Assembly (NCBI RefSeq): GCF_002163585.1
Contig: NZ_CP015579.1
Location: 3,348,001-3,412,000, forward strand
Direction of reading: 5' to 3'
DNA from: Tatumella citrea
GTDB taxonomy: Bacteria > Pseudomonadota > Gammaproteobacteria > Enterobacterales > Enterobacteriaceae
DNA: 64,000 bases
Shown here: positions 51,909-62,586 of the stretch, one piece after another
Layout: every line of letters begins with the position of its first letter
Position numbering within the stretch: position 1 is the first letter of the stretch
The notes under the pieces: generated by a model
Told to the model about the DNA's origin: nothing
What the model saw: only the letters and a program-made list of their open reading frames with translations
Databases searched by the model: none
Program-made: the position numbers and the translations under genes

Positions 51909-53333
51909 TTACTTTTTCTTCGCTTTCGGATTTGGCAGATCGGTAATGCTACCTTCGTAAATTTCTGCCGCCAGGCCGACTGATTCATGCAGAGTCGGGT
52001 GAGCGTGAATAGTCAGAGCAATATCCTCAGCATCACAGCCCATTTCGATCGCCAGACCGATTTCGCCCAACAGTTCACCACCATTGGTCCCGACAATCGC
52101 TCCACCGATAACACGGTGTGACTCTTTGTCGAAAATCAGTTTAGTCATACCGTCTGCACAGTCAGAGGCAATCGCACGCCCCGAAGCCGCCCATGGGAAG
52201 ACAGAGGTTTCATAACTGATGCCTTTCTCTTTGGCTTCTTTTTCGGTCAGACCAACCCAGGCAACTTCCGGCTCGGTGTAAGCGATAGAAGGAATCACTT
52301 TTGGATCGAAATAGTGTTTCTTACCAGAGATGACTTCAGCTGCCACATGACCTTCATGCACACCTTTGTGTGCCAGCATTGGCTGACCCACAATGTCACC
52401 AATCGCATAGATATGCGGGACGTTGGTACGCATTTGTTTATCAACCTGAATGAAGCCACGATCATCAACTTCAACGCCAGCTTTGCCGGCATCCAGATTC
52501 TTACCGTTCGGTACGCGTCCGATAGCTACCAGCACAGCATCATAACGCTGTGGTTCAGCAGGGGCATTTTTGCCTTCCATCGAAACATAAATACCATCTT
52601 CTTTAGCTTCGACCTGGGTGACTTTCGTTTCCAGCATCAGTTTAAACTGCTTGCTGATACGCTTAGTGAATACTTTCACTACGTCTTTATCAGCTGCAGG
52701 GATCACCTGATCAAACATCTCAACGACTTCAATCTGTGAACCCAGAGCATGGTAAACGGTACCCATTTCCAGACCGATAATCCCACCACCCATGATCAGC
52801 AGACGCTCAGGGACAGTTTTCAGCTCCAGTGCATCTGTAGAGTCCCAGACACGCGGGTCATCATGTGGAATGAAAGGCAATTTCACCGGACGTGAGCCGG
52901 CAGCAATAATCGCGTTATCGAAGTTAATCGTTGTCGCGCCGCCTTCACCTTCAACTACCAGAGTATTGGCCCCGGTAAATTTACCCAGCCCGTTGACTAC
53001 GGTAACTTTACGACCTTTCGCCATACCGGCTAAACCGCCGGTCAGTTGGTTAATGACTTTCTCTTTCCAGGTACGGACTTTATCGATATCAGTTTGTGGC
53101 TGACCGAAGACAATACCGTGTGCTTCCAGCGCTTTTGCTTCTTCAATGACTTTCGCCACATGCAACAGCGCTTTGGAAGGGATACAACCCACATTGAGAC
53201 AAACACCACCAAGAGTGCTGTAGCGTTCAACCAGTACTGTCTCTAATCCTAAATCGGCACAACGGAAAGCCGCAGAGTAACCTGCAGGGCCCGCTCCAAG
53301 TACCACGACCTGGGTTTTAATCTCTGTACTCAT
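51909..53333 (-). CDS. lpdA: LpdA, dihydrolipoyl dehydrogenase (E3)
   Basis: FAD enzyme reoxidising lipoyl groups in the pyruvate and 2-oxoglutarate dehydrogenase complexes and glycine cleavage. 474 residues. Of two tandem ATGs, the second (53333) has the better spacing to AGAGG and matches E. coli MSTEIKTQVVVLGAG. Redox Cys45 and Cys50 (GGVCLNVGCIPSK); active-site HAHPTLHES near the end. A 258-base gap from aceF with a hairpin implies its own promoter as well as read-through. Confidence 0.98.
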   Translation of the reverse strand: MSTEIKTQVVVLGAGPAGYSAAFRCADLGLETVLVERYSTLGGVCLNVGCIPSKALLHVAKVIEEAKALEAHGIVFGQPQTDIDKVRTWKEKVINQLTGGLAGMAKGRKVTVVNGLGKFTGANTLVVEGEGGATTINFDNAIIAAGSRPVKLPFIPHDDPRVWDSTDALELKTVPERLLIMGGGIIGLEMGTVYHALGSQIEVVEMFDQVIPAADKDVVKVFTKRISKQFKLMLETKVTQVEAKEDGIYVSMEGKNAPAEPQRYDAVLVAIGRVPNGKNLDAGKAGVEVDDRGFIQVDKQMRTNVPHIYAIGDIVGQPMLAHKGVHEGHVAAEVISGKKHYFDPKVIPSIAYTEPEVAWVGLTEKEAKEKGISYETSVFPWAASGRAIASDCADGMTKLIFDKESHRVIGGAIVGTNGGELLGEIGLAIEMGCDAEDIALTIHAHPTLHESVGLAAEIYEGSITDLPNPKAKKK

Positions 53334-53555
53334 CATGACCTCTTAGTTGACTATCCGGCGGTCCGACGCCAGTTGTTATCAGTGATAACGTTCAGCTAGC
53401 CACCGGGACGCATTTAGCGCAAGAGTTTACAGAATTGTTAATAAACTGCAAACGGCTTTGTCTGAACAGAAAAACGACTTTCCGGTATCAGCACATCCCT
53501 GTCAGCCAGGGCCGGCTGAACCCAAAAAACAACCTGTCAATCTGCGTTAATAGCA

Positions 53556-53581
53556 ATAAGGCCGGTCTTCACCGGCCTTAT
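53556..53581 (-). terminator. aceF terminator
   Basis: ATAAGGCCGGT-CTTC-ACCGGCCTTAT, 11-bp perfect stem, 10 bases after the aceF stop, followed on the minus strand by TGCTATT. Probably partial, since lpdA lies downstream. Confidence 0.75.
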
Positions 53582-53591
53582 CCATCCTGCT

Positions 53592-55475
53592 TTACATCAC
53601 CAGGCGACGAATATCTGACAGCACCTGATTGATGTAAGTGATAAACCGTGCACCATCGGCACCGTCAATGACCCGATGGTCAAACGACAGTGATAACGGC
53701 AGCATCAGGCGTGGGGTAAACTCTTTACCATTCCATACCGGTTTCATCGCAGATTTAGAGACGCCAAGAATGGCAACCTCTGGCGCGTTGACAATCGGAG
53801 TAAAGGACGTGGTTCCCAACCCGCCAAGGCTGGAGATAGTAAAGCAACCGCCCTGCATATCGCCGGAGGTCAGCTTACCACCACGGGCTTTTTTGGAGAC
53901 CTCCATTAACTCGCGAGATAACTCGGTAATACCTTTTTTGTTAACATCGCGGAATACCGGAACGACCAGGCCGTTTGGCGTATCGACTGCGACACCGATA
54001 TTAATGTATTTTTTCAGCGTTAAACGTTGCGCATCTTCAGAAATTGAACTGTTAAAACGCGGATATGCTTCCAGCGCCTTAGCTACCGCCTTCATGATGA
54101 AGACAACAGGAGTGATTTTCACATCCAGTTTCTGCTTCTCAGCTTCCACGTTTTGCTGCTTACGGAAGGCTTCCAGCTCAGTGATATCTGTTTCATCGAA
54201 ATGAGTAACATGGGGAATCATCATCCAGTTACGGCTCAGGTTAGCCCCTGACAGTTTCTGAATACGACCCAGTTCAACTTCTTCGATTTCGCCAAATTTG
54301 CTGAAATCAACTTTTGGCCATGGCAGCATTCCGCTAATGCCAGCAGCTGCAGCCGGTGCTTCTGCACGTTTCACTGCATCTTTAACATAAGCCTGTACGT
54401 CTTCACGCAGAATGCGGTTCTTACGACCCGTGCCTTTGACTTTCGCCAGGTTCACACCAAATTCACGAGCCAGGCGGCGGATAACCGGAGTGGCATGGAC
54501 ATAGGCGTCATTCTCGGCAAAATCATTTTTCGCCGCCGGTACCGGTGTTGCAGGTTTCGCCGCAGCCGGAGCCGCTGGTTTTTCTGCAGCAGGCGCAGGC
54601 GCTGCAGCAGGTGCCACGGTCTGAGCAGGTGCTGCTGCACCCGCCACTTCAAACACCATGATCAGTGAGCCGGTGCTGACTTTATCTCCGGTCGCAATCC
54701 TGATCTCTTTGACTGTCCCGGCAAACGGCGCCGGAACTTCCATCGAGGCCTTGTCGCCTTCAACAGTGATCAGTGATTGCTCTGCTGCAATTTTGTCGCC
54801 CACTTTGACCATCACTTCGGTGACTTCTACTTCATCACCGCCGATATCTGGTACCTGGACTTCTTTAGCCTGAGCAGCGGCAGGTGCCGATGCCGATGCC
54901 TGGGAAGCCGGAGCTTCAGGCGCAGCTGCTGCACCAGCTTCAGCAGTTTCGAAAATCATAATCAGCGAACCGGTACTGACTTTGTCACCGGTCGCCACTT
55001 TGATCTCTTTCACTTTACCCGCGAATGGTGCAGGGACTTCCATCGAGGCTTTATCGCCCTCAACGGTGATCAGAGACTGCTCAGCTTCAACGGTATCCCC
55101 CGCCTTCACCAGAATCTCAGTAATTTCTACTTCATCGCCGCCAATGTCAGGCACATTCACTTCACGCACTGCACTGCTGGCAGCAGGGGCCGCCGCAGGT
55201 GCAGCTGCCTTAGGTGCTTCCGCTTTGCTTTCTACAGCCGCATCAGCAGATTCAAACACCATAATCAGTGAGCCAGTTTCAACTTTGTCACCAACTGCGA
55301 CTTTAATTTCTTTGATCACACCCGCCTGAGGTGAAGGCACCTCCATAGATGCCTTATCACCTTCTACGGTGATCAGTGACTGCTCGGTCTCTACCTTGTC
55401 ACCCACTTTGACCAGAATTTCGGTCACTTCAACTTCATCGGAACCGATATCCGGAACTTTGATTTCAATAGACAT
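53592..55475 (-). CDS. aceF: AceF, dihydrolipoyllysine acetyltransferase (E2)
   Basis: Core of the pyruvate dehydrogenase complex, moving acetyl groups to CoA. ATG at 55475 ([17 protein letters not shown]), with GAGG upstream, gives 627 residues; one codon earlier is a TTG. Three lipoyl domains carry Lys41, Lys142 and Lys242, each in [10 protein letters not shown]. Ala/Pro-rich linkers join them. The E1/E3-binding domain is [20 protein letters not shown], and the catalytic domain has His600 and Asp604 ([11 protein letters not shown]). 13 bases after aceE. Confidence 0.98.
   Translation of the reverse strand: MSIEIKVPDIGSDEVEVTEILVKVGDKVETEQSLITVEGDKASMEVPSPQAGVIKEIKVAVGDKVETGSLIMVFESADAAVESKAEAPKAAAPAAAPAASSAVREVNVPDIGGDEVEITEILVKAGDTVEAEQSLITVEGDKASMEVPAPFAGKVKEIKVATGDKVSTGSLIMIFETAEAGAAAAPEAPASQASASAPAAAQAKEVQVPDIGGDEVEVTEVMVKVGDKIAAEQSLITVEGDKASMEVPAPFAGTVKEIRIATGDKVSTGSLIMVFEVAGAAAPAQTVAPAAAPAPAAEKPAAPAAAKPATPVPAAKNDFAENDAYVHATPVIRRLAREFGVNLAKVKGTGRKNRILREDVQAYVKDAVKRAEAPAAAAGISGMLPWPKVDFSKFGEIEEVELGRIQKLSGANLSRNWMMIPHVTHFDETDITELEAFRKQQNVEAEKQKLDVKITPVVFIMKAVAKALEAYPRFNSSISEDAQRLTLKKYINIGVAVDTPNGLVVPVFRDVNKKGITELSRELMEVSKKARGGKLTSGDMQGGCFTISSLGGLGTTSFTPIVNAPEVAILGVSKSAMKPVWNGKEFTPRLMLPLSLSFDHRVIDGADGARFITYINQVLSDIRRLVM
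54657..55475 (-). repeat. Three tandem lipoyl-domain repeats in aceF
   Basis: Three copies of an approximately 80-residue unit, each containing [22 protein letters not shown] and TGSLIM. The second and third lipoyl Lys are exactly 100 residues apart. The DNA of the copies is similar, so recombination between them is possible; three copies match E. coli. Confidence 0.92.
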
Positions 55476-55488
55476 CAATCATTACCTC

Positions 55489-58152
55489 TTAGGCCAGACG
55501 CGGGTTGACTTTATCCGCATGGATATCAAATTTGCGGATAGCTTCAGCCACCACATTTTTATCAATCTCACCGCGTTTCGCCAGTTCACCCAGTGCAGCC
55601 ACCACCACATAAGAAGCATCAACTTCGAAATGATGACGCAGATTCTCACGGCTGTCAGAGCGACCGAAACCATCGGTACCCAGCACGCGGTAATCACTGG
55701 CAGGAATATAGTTACGTACCTGCTCGGCAAACAGTTTCATGTAGTCAGTTGACGCTACGGCCGGTGCTTCATTCATCACCTGAGCAATGTAAGGTACACG
55801 AGGCTCTTCGGTCGGATGCAGCATATTCCAACGCTCACAGTCCTGCCCGTCACGGGCCAGTTCAGTAAACGATGTCACACTGTAGACATCAGAACCAACG
55901 CCGTAATCTTTGGCCAGAATTTCTGCGGCTTCACGTACATGGCGTAAAATAGATCCTGAGCCCAGTAACTGTACTTTGCCCTTGCTGCCTGCAACGCTGT
56001 CGAGTTTGTAGATACCTTTACGGATACCCTCTTCGACACCCTCTGGCATCGCTGGCATATGGTAGTTTTCGTTCAGGGTTGTAATGTAATAATAAACATT
56101 TTCCTGAGACTCACCATACATCCGCTCCAGACCGTCGTGCATGATCACTGCAACTTCATAGGCATAGGCTGGATCGTAAGAGATACAGTTAGGGATAGTC
56201 AGAGACTGAATATGGCTGTGACCATCTTCGTGTTGCAGGCCTTCACCGTTCAGCGTTGTACGTCCTGAGGTTCCGCCCACCAGGAAGCCACGCGCCTGCT
56301 GATCACCTGCCGCCCAACACAAATCACCAATACGCTGGAAACCGAACATTGAATAGTAAATGTAGAACGGGATCATCGGCAGATTGTTAGTACTGTACGA
56401 AGTGGCCGCAGCCAGCCAGGAAGCCCCGGCACCCAGTTCGTTGATCCCTTCCTGAAGGATCTGACCTTTTTCGTCTTCTTTATAGTAAGCAACCTGCTCA
56501 CGGTCCTGAGGGGTATATTGCTGACCATTAGGACTGTAAATACCGATCTGACGGAACAAGCCTTCCATACCAAAGGTACGGGCTTCATCAGCAAGGATCG
56601 GTACCAGACGATCTTTGATTGAAGCATTTTTCAGCATAACGTTCAGGGCACGGACGAAAGCAATGGTGGTTGAGATCTCTTTATTCTGCTCTTCCAGCAG
56701 AGATTTGAACTCATCCAGCGCAGGAATTTCCAGTTTTTCGCTGAATTTTTCCTGACGGCTTGGCAGATAGCCACCCAGTTTTTCACGCTGGCCATGCAGG
56801 TAGTTATACTCTTCTGAGCCTTTCTCAAAGGTCACATAAGGCAGTTTTTCAATCTGATCATCGCTGACCGGCACATTAAAACGATCACGGATATAGCGCA
56901 CGCCATCCATGTTCATTTTCTTCACCTGGTGAGCAATGTTTTTGCCTTCTGCAGTTTCACCCATGCCGTAACCTTTAATGGTGTGGGCAAGGATCACTAC
57001 TGGCTTACCTTTAGTTTCCTGCGCTTTTTTCAGAGCAGCATAAACTTTCTTCGGATCGTGACCACCGCGGTTCAGAGACCAGATTTCATCATCGGTCATA
57101 TCTTTGACCAATGCAGCGGTTTCCGGATATTTACCAAAGAAGTGCTCACGAACATAAGCACCATTCCTGGATTTAAAGGTCTGGTAATCACCATCAACGG
57201 TTTCATTCATCAGCTGGATCAGCTTACCGCTGGTATCTTTACGCAGCAGCTCATCCCAACGGCCACCCCAGATAACCTTGATCACTTCCCAGCCGGCACC
57301 TGCGAAGATACCTTCCAGCTCGTTGATAATTTTACCGTTACCTGTTACCGGGCCATCAAGACGCTGCAGGTTACAGTTAATGATAAACACCAGGTTATCC
57401 AGTTTTTCACGGGTTGCGATGGTGATAGCGCCTTTTGATTCCGGCTCATCCATCTCACCGTCACCCAGGAAGGCATAAACGGTTTGCGCTGAAGTTTTCT
57501 TCAGTTCACGGTGTTCCAGATATTTCAGGAACTTCGCCTGATAAATCGCAGCCAACGGCCCCAGCCCCATAGATACAGTCGGGAACTGCCAGAAATCCGG
57601 CATCAGTTTTGGATGCGGGTAGGACGATAAACCTTTACTGTGAACTTCCTGACGGAAGTTATTCATCTGATCTTCGGTCAGACGGCCTTCAAGGAAAGCA
57701 CGGGAGTATATACCGGGAGAGATATGACCCTGGAAGTAAACCAGATCGCCACCGTCCTGCTCGGTACGGGCGCGGAAGAAGTGGTTAAAGCACACTTCGT
57801 AGATGGTCGCTGATGACTGGAAGGACGACATATGCCCACCCAGCTCCAAATCTTTTTTGGAGGCATGCAGTACTGCCATAATAGCATTCCAGCGAATGGC
57901 TGAACGAATGCGTCGTTCCAGTGACTGATTCCCCGGGTATTCCGGTTCGTCTTCAACGGCAATAGTATTGATATAGTTGTGTACCGTAGCACCGGCCGCA
58001 ACATTAACACCACCTTTGCGTGCAGCGTCCAGTACCTGATCAATTAAGTACTGAGCACGTTCAACACCTTCTTCACGGATGACCGATTCGAGCGCCTGTA
58101 GCCAGTCGCGGGTTTCAATCGGATCCACGTCATTAGGTAAACGTTCTGACAT
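55489..58152 (-). CDS. aceE: AceE, pyruvate dehydrogenase E1
   Basis: ThDP-dependent decarboxylase of the PDH complex. 887 residues, as in E. coli. ThDP motif from FLGDGEMDEPESKGAI to NCNLQRLDGPV; HTIKGYGMG and GEGLQHEDGHSH are conserved catalytic segments. AGGAAT precedes the ATG. A 115-base gap separates it from pdhR. First structural gene of the pdhR-aceE-aceF-lpdA operon. Confidence 0.98.
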   Translation of the reverse strand: MSERLPNDVDPIETRDWLQALESVIREEGVERAQYLIDQVLDAARKGGVNVAAGATVHNYINTIAVEDEPEYPGNQSLERRIRSAIRWNAIMAVLHASKKDLELGGHMSSFQSSATIYEVCFNHFFRARTEQDGGDLVYFQGHISPGIYSRAFLEGRLTEDQMNNFRQEVHSKGLSSYPHPKLMPDFWQFPTVSMGLGPLAAIYQAKFLKYLEHRELKKTSAQTVYAFLGDGEMDEPESKGAITIATREKLDNLVFIINCNLQRLDGPVTGNGKIINELEGIFAGAGWEVIKVIWGGRWDELLRKDTSGKLIQLMNETVDGDYQTFKSRNGAYVREHFFGKYPETAALVKDMTDDEIWSLNRGGHDPKKVYAALKKAQETKGKPVVILAHTIKGYGMGETAEGKNIAHQVKKMNMDGVRYIRDRFNVPVSDDQIEKLPYVTFEKGSEEYNYLHGQREKLGGYLPSRQEKFSEKLEIPALDEFKSLLEEQNKEISTTIAFVRALNVMLKNASIKDRLVPILADEARTFGMEGLFRQIGIYSPNGQQYTPQDREQVAYYKEDEKGQILQEGINELGAGASWLAAATSYSTNNLPMIPFYIYYSMFGFQRIGDLCWAAGDQQARGFLVGGTSGRTTLNGEGLQHEDGHSHIQSLTIPNCISYDPAYAYEVAVIMHDGLERMYGESQENVYYYITTLNENYHMPAMPEGVEEGIRKGIYKLDSVAGSKGKVQLLGSGSILRHVREAAEILAKDYGVGSDVYSVTSFTELARDGQDCERWNMLHPTEEPRVPYIAQVMNEAPAVASTDYMKLFAEQVRNYIPASDYRVLGTDGFGRSDSRENLRHHFEVDASYVVVAALGELAKRGEIDKNVVAEAIRKFDIHADKVNPRLA

Positions 58153-58267
58153 GGGGCTATTCCTTATCTGTGTCTATTTCGTTGAGTTTTCATAAGAATA
58201 TCTGACCGGCAAATTTCAGGGTACAAAACCGCAGATAAACCTATATTTTATTGCACACCGAATGTGC

Positions 58268-59032
58268 TTAATCCTTGCGTTGCTGAAGACGCCTTAAAGA
58301 ACGTTCCCGCCGGCTTTGTTCCCGACTTCTGTCCAGCAATATCTCCTCAATAAACGCCAGGTGTGAGTTTGATTCTTCACGGGCTTTTTCCGGCTCACGT
58401 GCAATAATCGCCTCAAAAATTCTGGCGCGGTGTCCGCTCACTTTCGCTAACATATCGCGACTTAAGTAAAGTATTTCAAAATTTTCCCGGACATTTTGCT
58501 CAAGTAACGGTCCCATTGCACGAACCAAATGCAGTAACACAGCATTATGGGCGGCTTCGGTAACGGTTATTTGATATTTAATGACGGCACTGGCTTCAGC
58601 AGTAAGGTTGCCACTGTCCTGGGCCAGCCGAATCCGCAGATAATATTCCTGAATTCGCTGCAAGTCTTCCTCGGTTCCCCGCAGAGCAGCATAATACGCG
58701 GCTATACCTTCCAGCGCATGCCGTGTTTCCAGAAAATCAAAACGGGATTCCGAAGAGTTGGCCAGCAACCCGACCAGTGGATCGCTGACACTTTGCCACA
58801 ACTCGTTTTGCACGAAGGTTCCTCCTCCCTGGCGCCGTGATAATAATCCTCTGGCTTCCAGACGTTGAATAGCTTCGCGCACTGAAGGGCGTGACACTTC
58901 AAACTGGCGTGCAAGCTCACGTTCCGGAGGAAGTCGCTCCCCGGGGCACAGTGAACCTTCCATAATAAGTGTCGCCAACTGCTGCTCAATGGCATCAGAG
59001 AGCTTGGGTTGTCGGATTTTGCTATATGCCAT
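58268..59032 (-). CDS. pdhR: PdhR, pyruvate-responsive GntR-family repressor
   Basis: Represses its own operon until pyruvate binds. Starting at [18 protein letters not shown] gives 254 residues, as in E. coli; a 27-residue upstream extension runs through the operator and is rejected. Winged helix (about 10-75, with [20 protein letters not shown] and RRQGGGTFV), then the FCD effector domain. Its operator lies about 40 bases upstream. Confidence 0.97.
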   Translation of the reverse strand: MAYSKIRQPKLSDAIEQQLATLIMEGSLCPGERLPPERELARQFEVSRPSVREAIQRLEARGLLSRRQGGGTFVQNELWQSVSDPLVGLLANSSESRFDFLETRHALEGIAAYYAALRGTEEDLQRIQEYYLRIRLAQDSGNLTAEASAVIKYQITVTEAAHNAVLLHLVRAMGPLLEQNVRENFEILYLSRDMLAKVSGHRARIFEAIIAREPEKAREESNSHLAFIEEILLDRSREQSRRERSLRRLQQRKD

Positions 59033-59070
59033 CGCGGAGTATTCGTTATTTTCCTGTCCATGAACCGGAT

Positions 59071-59087
59071 AATTGGTATGACCAATT
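59071..59087 (-). promoter_or_regulatory. PdhR operator
   Basis: AATTGGTATGACCAATT, a perfect 7-bp dyad around ATG, matches the known PdhR site (ATTGGTNNNACCAAT). It lies about 40 bases before the pdhR start, indicating autorepression of the PDH operon. Confidence 0.92.
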
Positions 59088-59113
59088 CGCAAAATACGGC
59101 CGTAAAGTAACAA

Positions 59114-59501
59114 ACTATTTACCAGGTGTCTATAATCCGCGATCGCGTTTTCAGAAGGATCAAATGCCGTTATTCACTGTTTTCGCCCTGCGATTCAGAC
59201 GAGTGTGCGGCAACTGTTCAGATAACCCTCAACAGGCCTGTGGATATTTTTGTTTGAAAACAATCAGCTCGCGGCAATTCTATTTTCGGCCACGCTGTCG
59301 CTGTCCGGCAGTTGTATATCATATTTTCCGCACTAAACAACAAAAGTCTGGTGCAATACAGGCAACTTATCACTATTCTGATGCGCGGACTGATTTGGTG
59401 CTTTCACCGGTAGTCACAGGGTAAAAATAATAATCATAGTCAAATAAATAGCGGCATTCGTAACTACGAATCGTCGCTCTGTTCATCATCACGAGGTTTG
59501 T
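59114..59501. other. Gene-free region between pdhR and aroP
   Basis: No credible gene. It should contain the pdhR promoter on minus and the aroP promoter on plus. Visible elements: dyad TTGTTTGAAAACAA (59250-59263) and dyad ATTCGTA-AC-TACGAAT (59456-59471), 30 bases before aroP. No good TyrR box (TGTAAA-N6-TTTACA) was seen, although aroP is TyrR-controlled in E. coli. Confidence 0.6.
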
Positions 59502-60857
59502 ATGGAAAAACAGCAAGAGGACACACTGAAGAGAGGGTTAAAAAACCGTCACATTCAGTTGATCGCTCTGGGAGGTGCCATTGGTACTGGCCTGTTTCTG
59601 GGGATTGCTCAAACGATTAAAATGGCCGGGCCATCGGTACTTCTGGGATATGCCATTGGCGGATTTATTGCGTTTATGATTATGCGCCAGTTGGGAGAGA
59701 TGGTTGTTGAAGAACCTGTAGCAGGTTCTTTTAGCCACTTTGCCTACAAATACTGGGGCAGTTTTGCCGGGTTTGCCTCTGGCTGGAACTACTGGGTCCT
59801 CTATGTGCTGGTCGCCATGGCAGAACTCACCGCTGTAGGTGTATATATCCAGTACTGGTGGCCTGATGTCCCGACCTGGGTTTCCGCCGCGATCTTCTTC
59901 GTGCTGATTAACGCCATCAACCTGACAAACGTCAAAATTTACGGTGAGATGGAATTCTGGTTTTCAATCATTAAAGTTGTCGCCGTGGTGGGCATGATCA
60001 TTTTTGGTGGCTGGATGCTGTTCAGCGGCCATGGGGCTCCCGGGGCATCTATCACCAATATCTGGCAGGTAGGCGGATTTTTCCCGCATGGAATTACCGG
60101 GCTGGTGATGTCACTGGCCGTGATTATGTTCTCCTTTGGTGGGCTGGAGCTGGTAGGAATTACCGCGGCAGAAGCCGATAATCCGGAAATCAGCATTCCA
60201 AAAGCCACCAATCAGGTCATCTACCGTATCCTGATTTTTTATATCGGCTCACTGACCATTCTGCTGTCTCTTTATCCGTGGACAAAAGTCGTTGAAGGCG
60301 GCAGCCCGTTTGTCATGATTTTCCATGAATTGGGTGACAGTCTGGTTGCGAATGCCCTGAATGTGGTCATTCTGACTGCAGCATTATCGGTGTATAACAG
60401 TTGCGTATACAGTAACAGCCGTATGCTGTACGGTCTGGCGAAACAAGGGAATGGCCCGCGTTCATTACTAAAAGTTGACCGCCGTGGTGTTCCTTATGTG
60501 GCCTTAGGCTTGTCTGCAGTAGCCACTGCAATCGGTGTATTAATTAACTATCTGATGCCGGCGAAAGCCTTCGGCTTGCTGATGTCACTGGTGGTATCTG
60601 CATTGGTGATTAACTGGGCGATGATAAGTCTGGCGCACCTGAAATTCCGCAAAGCCAAAGATAAGCAAGGGGTAATCACTCGTTTCCCGTCGCTGCTCTA
60701 TCCGCTGGGTAACTGGATCTGCCTGCTGTTTATGCTGGCAATCCTGGTCATCATGGCGATGACACCAGGCATGGCGATATCTGTATGGCTGATTCCGGTC
60801 TGGCTGGTTATTCTGGCTATCGGTTATCGCTTTACCAGGAAAAAACAAGCGGCCTGA
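59502..60857 (+). CDS. aroP: AroP, aromatic amino acid permease
   Basis: Inner membrane APC-family proton symporter for Phe, Tyr and Trp. 451 residues (457 in E. coli), about 12 membrane helices. N-terminal NRHIQLIALGGAIGTGLFLG is the AAT-family substrate motif; AEADNPEISIPKATNQ is the conserved cytoplasmic loop. GAGGTTTGT precedes the ATG. PheP or another AAT member would look similar, but the locus next to pdhR and ampE supports AroP. Confidence 0.92.
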   Translation: MEKQQEDTLKRGLKNRHIQLIALGGAIGTGLFLGIAQTIKMAGPSVLLGYAIGGFIAFMIMRQLGEMVVEEPVAGSFSHFAYKYWGSFAGFASGWNYWVLYVLVAMAELTAVGVYIQYWWPDVPTWVSAAIFFVLINAINLTNVKIYGEMEFWFSIIKVVAVVGMIIFGGWMLFSGHGAPGASITNIWQVGGFFPHGITGLVMSLAVIMFSFGGLELVGITAAEADNPEISIPKATNQVIYRILIFYIGSLTILLSLYPWTKVVEGGSPFVMIFHELGDSLVANALNVVILTAALSVYNSCVYSNSRMLYGLAKQGNGPRSLLKVDRRGVPYVALGLSAVATAIGVLINYLMPAKAFGLLMSLVVSALVINWAMISLAHLKFRKAKDKQGVITRFPSLLYPLGNWICLLFMLAILVIMAMTPGMAISVWLIPVWLVILAIGYRFTRKKQAA

Positions 60858-60880
60858 TACTTGTCGGGCAATATAAACAG

Positions 60881-60914
60881 AAACGGGCGCAGTCTGAACT
60901 GCGCCCGTTTTTTT
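60881..60914 (+). terminator. aroP terminator
   Basis: AAACGGGCGCAG-TCTGAA-CTGCGCCCGTTT with seven T in all, a strong intrinsic terminator between convergent aroP and ampE. Confidence 0.93.
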
Positions 60915-60938
60915 CGCTACGATGTACACTTTTTCCGG

Positions 60939-61793
60939 TTATAACAACGTCCCGGTAATCGTCAGTAACGCCACTACAACTACCAGCACCAGAGTAATTC
61001 GTTTCGCCAGTGCTACTGCAATACGAGGTTTTTCAACTTTATCGGTGCAGGGATCGCGTTCCAGTGAAAATTGTGCCAGCTGTGTCAGAACCTGATAAGG
61101 CTTGTGGCGAACATCTGACATAAACTTAAACCATGCCGGTAATGCTTTCTCTCCGTGACCCAGCAACGCATAGGCCAGCCCTGCCAGACGGACCGGAATC
61201 CAGTCGATAACAAACAGTAGCCGGTCAACGCCGGATTGTTCACGCTCTGCCGCCGTATGATTCGCTGCCAGCCAGCCCTGCCAGGCCCGTAAAAAAGCAT
61301 AACCCACCAGCGTCACCGGCCCCCAGGGACCTCCGACGACAAACCAGAACAGCGGCGCAAGGTAAAAGCGATAATTAATCCACAATAATGCGTTTTGCAG
61401 CTCCCGCAGATATACACGTTCGTTGGCGACATCAGGCAGGCCGTGAATCATACCCAACTCTTCAGCCATTGCCTGATGAGCAACGTTATCATCATGGCTG
61501 GCGGACTTCAGATAAGCATGATAATGCTGACGGGTCACTCCGGCACCAATGCAGAGAACCCCGACAACAACCCATAACAATAAAGAGGCAATACCAAATA
61601 ATATTCCCTTTAAGCTGAGTACCAGCACCAGGGTGATTAACATGGCCAGAATAACCATTCCACCGGTTCGCACCATCGAGAAATGCGTTTGTCCACGAAA
61701 TACAGGTCTCAGACGGTGCTCAAGTTGCCAGTGTTCACCGAGCTTAAATAAACGTTCCCAGCCGAGAACCAGTAACAAACTAAATAACGTCAT
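60939..61793 (-). CDS. ampE: AmpE, inner membrane protein of the ampDE operon
   Basis: 284 residues, as in E. coli. About four membrane helices and conserved [25 protein letters not shown] and [26 protein letters not shown]. Regarded as a membrane sensor-like protein linked to beta-lactamase induction, without a proven activity. 32 bases after ampD. Confidence 0.96.
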   Translation of the reverse strand: MTLFSLLLVLGWERLFKLGEHWQLEHRLRPVFRGQTHFSMVRTGGMVILAMLITLVLVLSLKGILFGIASLLLWVVVGVLCIGAGVTRQHYHAYLKSASHDDNVAHQAMAEELGMIHGLPDVANERVYLRELQNALLWINYRFYLAPLFWFVVGGPWGPVTLVGYAFLRAWQGWLAANHTAAEREQSGVDRLLFVIDWIPVRLAGLAYALLGHGEKALPAWFKFMSDVRHKPYQVLTQLAQFSLERDPCTDKVEKPRIAVALAKRITLVLVVVVALLTITGTLL

Positions 61794-61825
61794 ACTTTCC
61801 AGCCTTTCTCTTTATTTATTCCGGT

Positions 61826-62380
61826 TTACTTATTTGTCATAGCCAGCAATTGTTGGCGGTAATAGCGCCAGTCAAAAGCTTCTCCCGGATCGGTTTTTCG
61901 CCCGGGAGCGATATCACTATGCCCGGTAATATGTTCACTTTTAATCGGGTAACAGTTCATCAGAGCACGGGTCAGTGAACAGAGTGCCTGATATTGCTGT
62001 TCGGTATAGGGAAGAGTATCGGTTCCTTCCAGCTCAATACCTACAGAAAAATCATTGCAATTACTCTGCCCCTGGTAACAAGACTGTCCGGCATGCCAGG
62101 CCCGCTTATCAAAGGCCACATACTGGACAATTTCTCCGTCACGGCGAATCAGGCAATGCGCGGCCACTTTTAGCTCAGCAATATCTTTGAAATAAGGATC
62201 GGCCTGCGGGTCAAGGTTGCCGGTAAATAACTGATCAATCCATGGGCCGCCAAACTTGCCAGGAGGCAGGCTGATATTATGTACAACCAGTAACCAGGGA
62301 CTGGTATCTTCAGGACGCTCATTAAAATGTTCTGAAGGTACCTTCCTTGCCTCTGTCAGCCAGCCTGATTCTATTTTCAT
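61826..62380 (-). CDS. ampD: AmpD, anhydro-muropeptide amidase
   Basis: Cytoplasmic zinc amidase splitting peptide from 1,6-anhydroMurNAc in cell-wall recycling; its loss derepresses ampC where present. Starting at MKIESGWLTEARKVP gives 184 residues (183 in E. coli); a 28-residue extension is rejected. Zn ligands His34 (LLVVHNISLPPG), His154 and Asp164 (TGHSDIAPGRKTDPG), with Lys162. Divergent from nadC. Confidence 0.97.
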   Translation of the reverse strand: MKIESGWLTEARKVPSEHFNERPEDTSPWLLVVHNISLPPGKFGGPWIDQLFTGNLDPQADPYFKDIAELKVAAHCLIRRDGEIVQYVAFDKRAWHAGQSCYQGQSNCNDFSVGIELEGTDTLPYTEQQYQALCSLTRALMNCYPIKSEHITGHSDIAPGRKTDPGEAFDWRYYRQQLLAMTNK

Positions 62381-62586
62381 ACCTGTGCCGTTCCCCTGCC
62401 TGAATTTGAGAATATCATAAATACTGGCATGATATTGTTTCCTGTTAATACAGACCAGTATCATATGTTTATTGTGGTTATTCCGATGCTTACCCTGATA
62501 CTTAACTGGTTACTCTATTCAACTGGTGGTGTGTTGCGCTTCAGGCTACAGTATTTATTCCTGCCATTAAAGGAGCAAACCGTCTT

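Noticed and set aside
54657..55475. Tandem repeats that could suggest a CRISPR or mobile repeat
   Set aside because: They are the three lipoyl domains of AceF, in frame and expected for the family.
58969..59424. 151-codon plus-strand frame between pdhR and aroP
   Set aside because: Starts inside pdhR antisense, crosses the PdhR operator, and has neither a ribosome binding site nor family resemblance.
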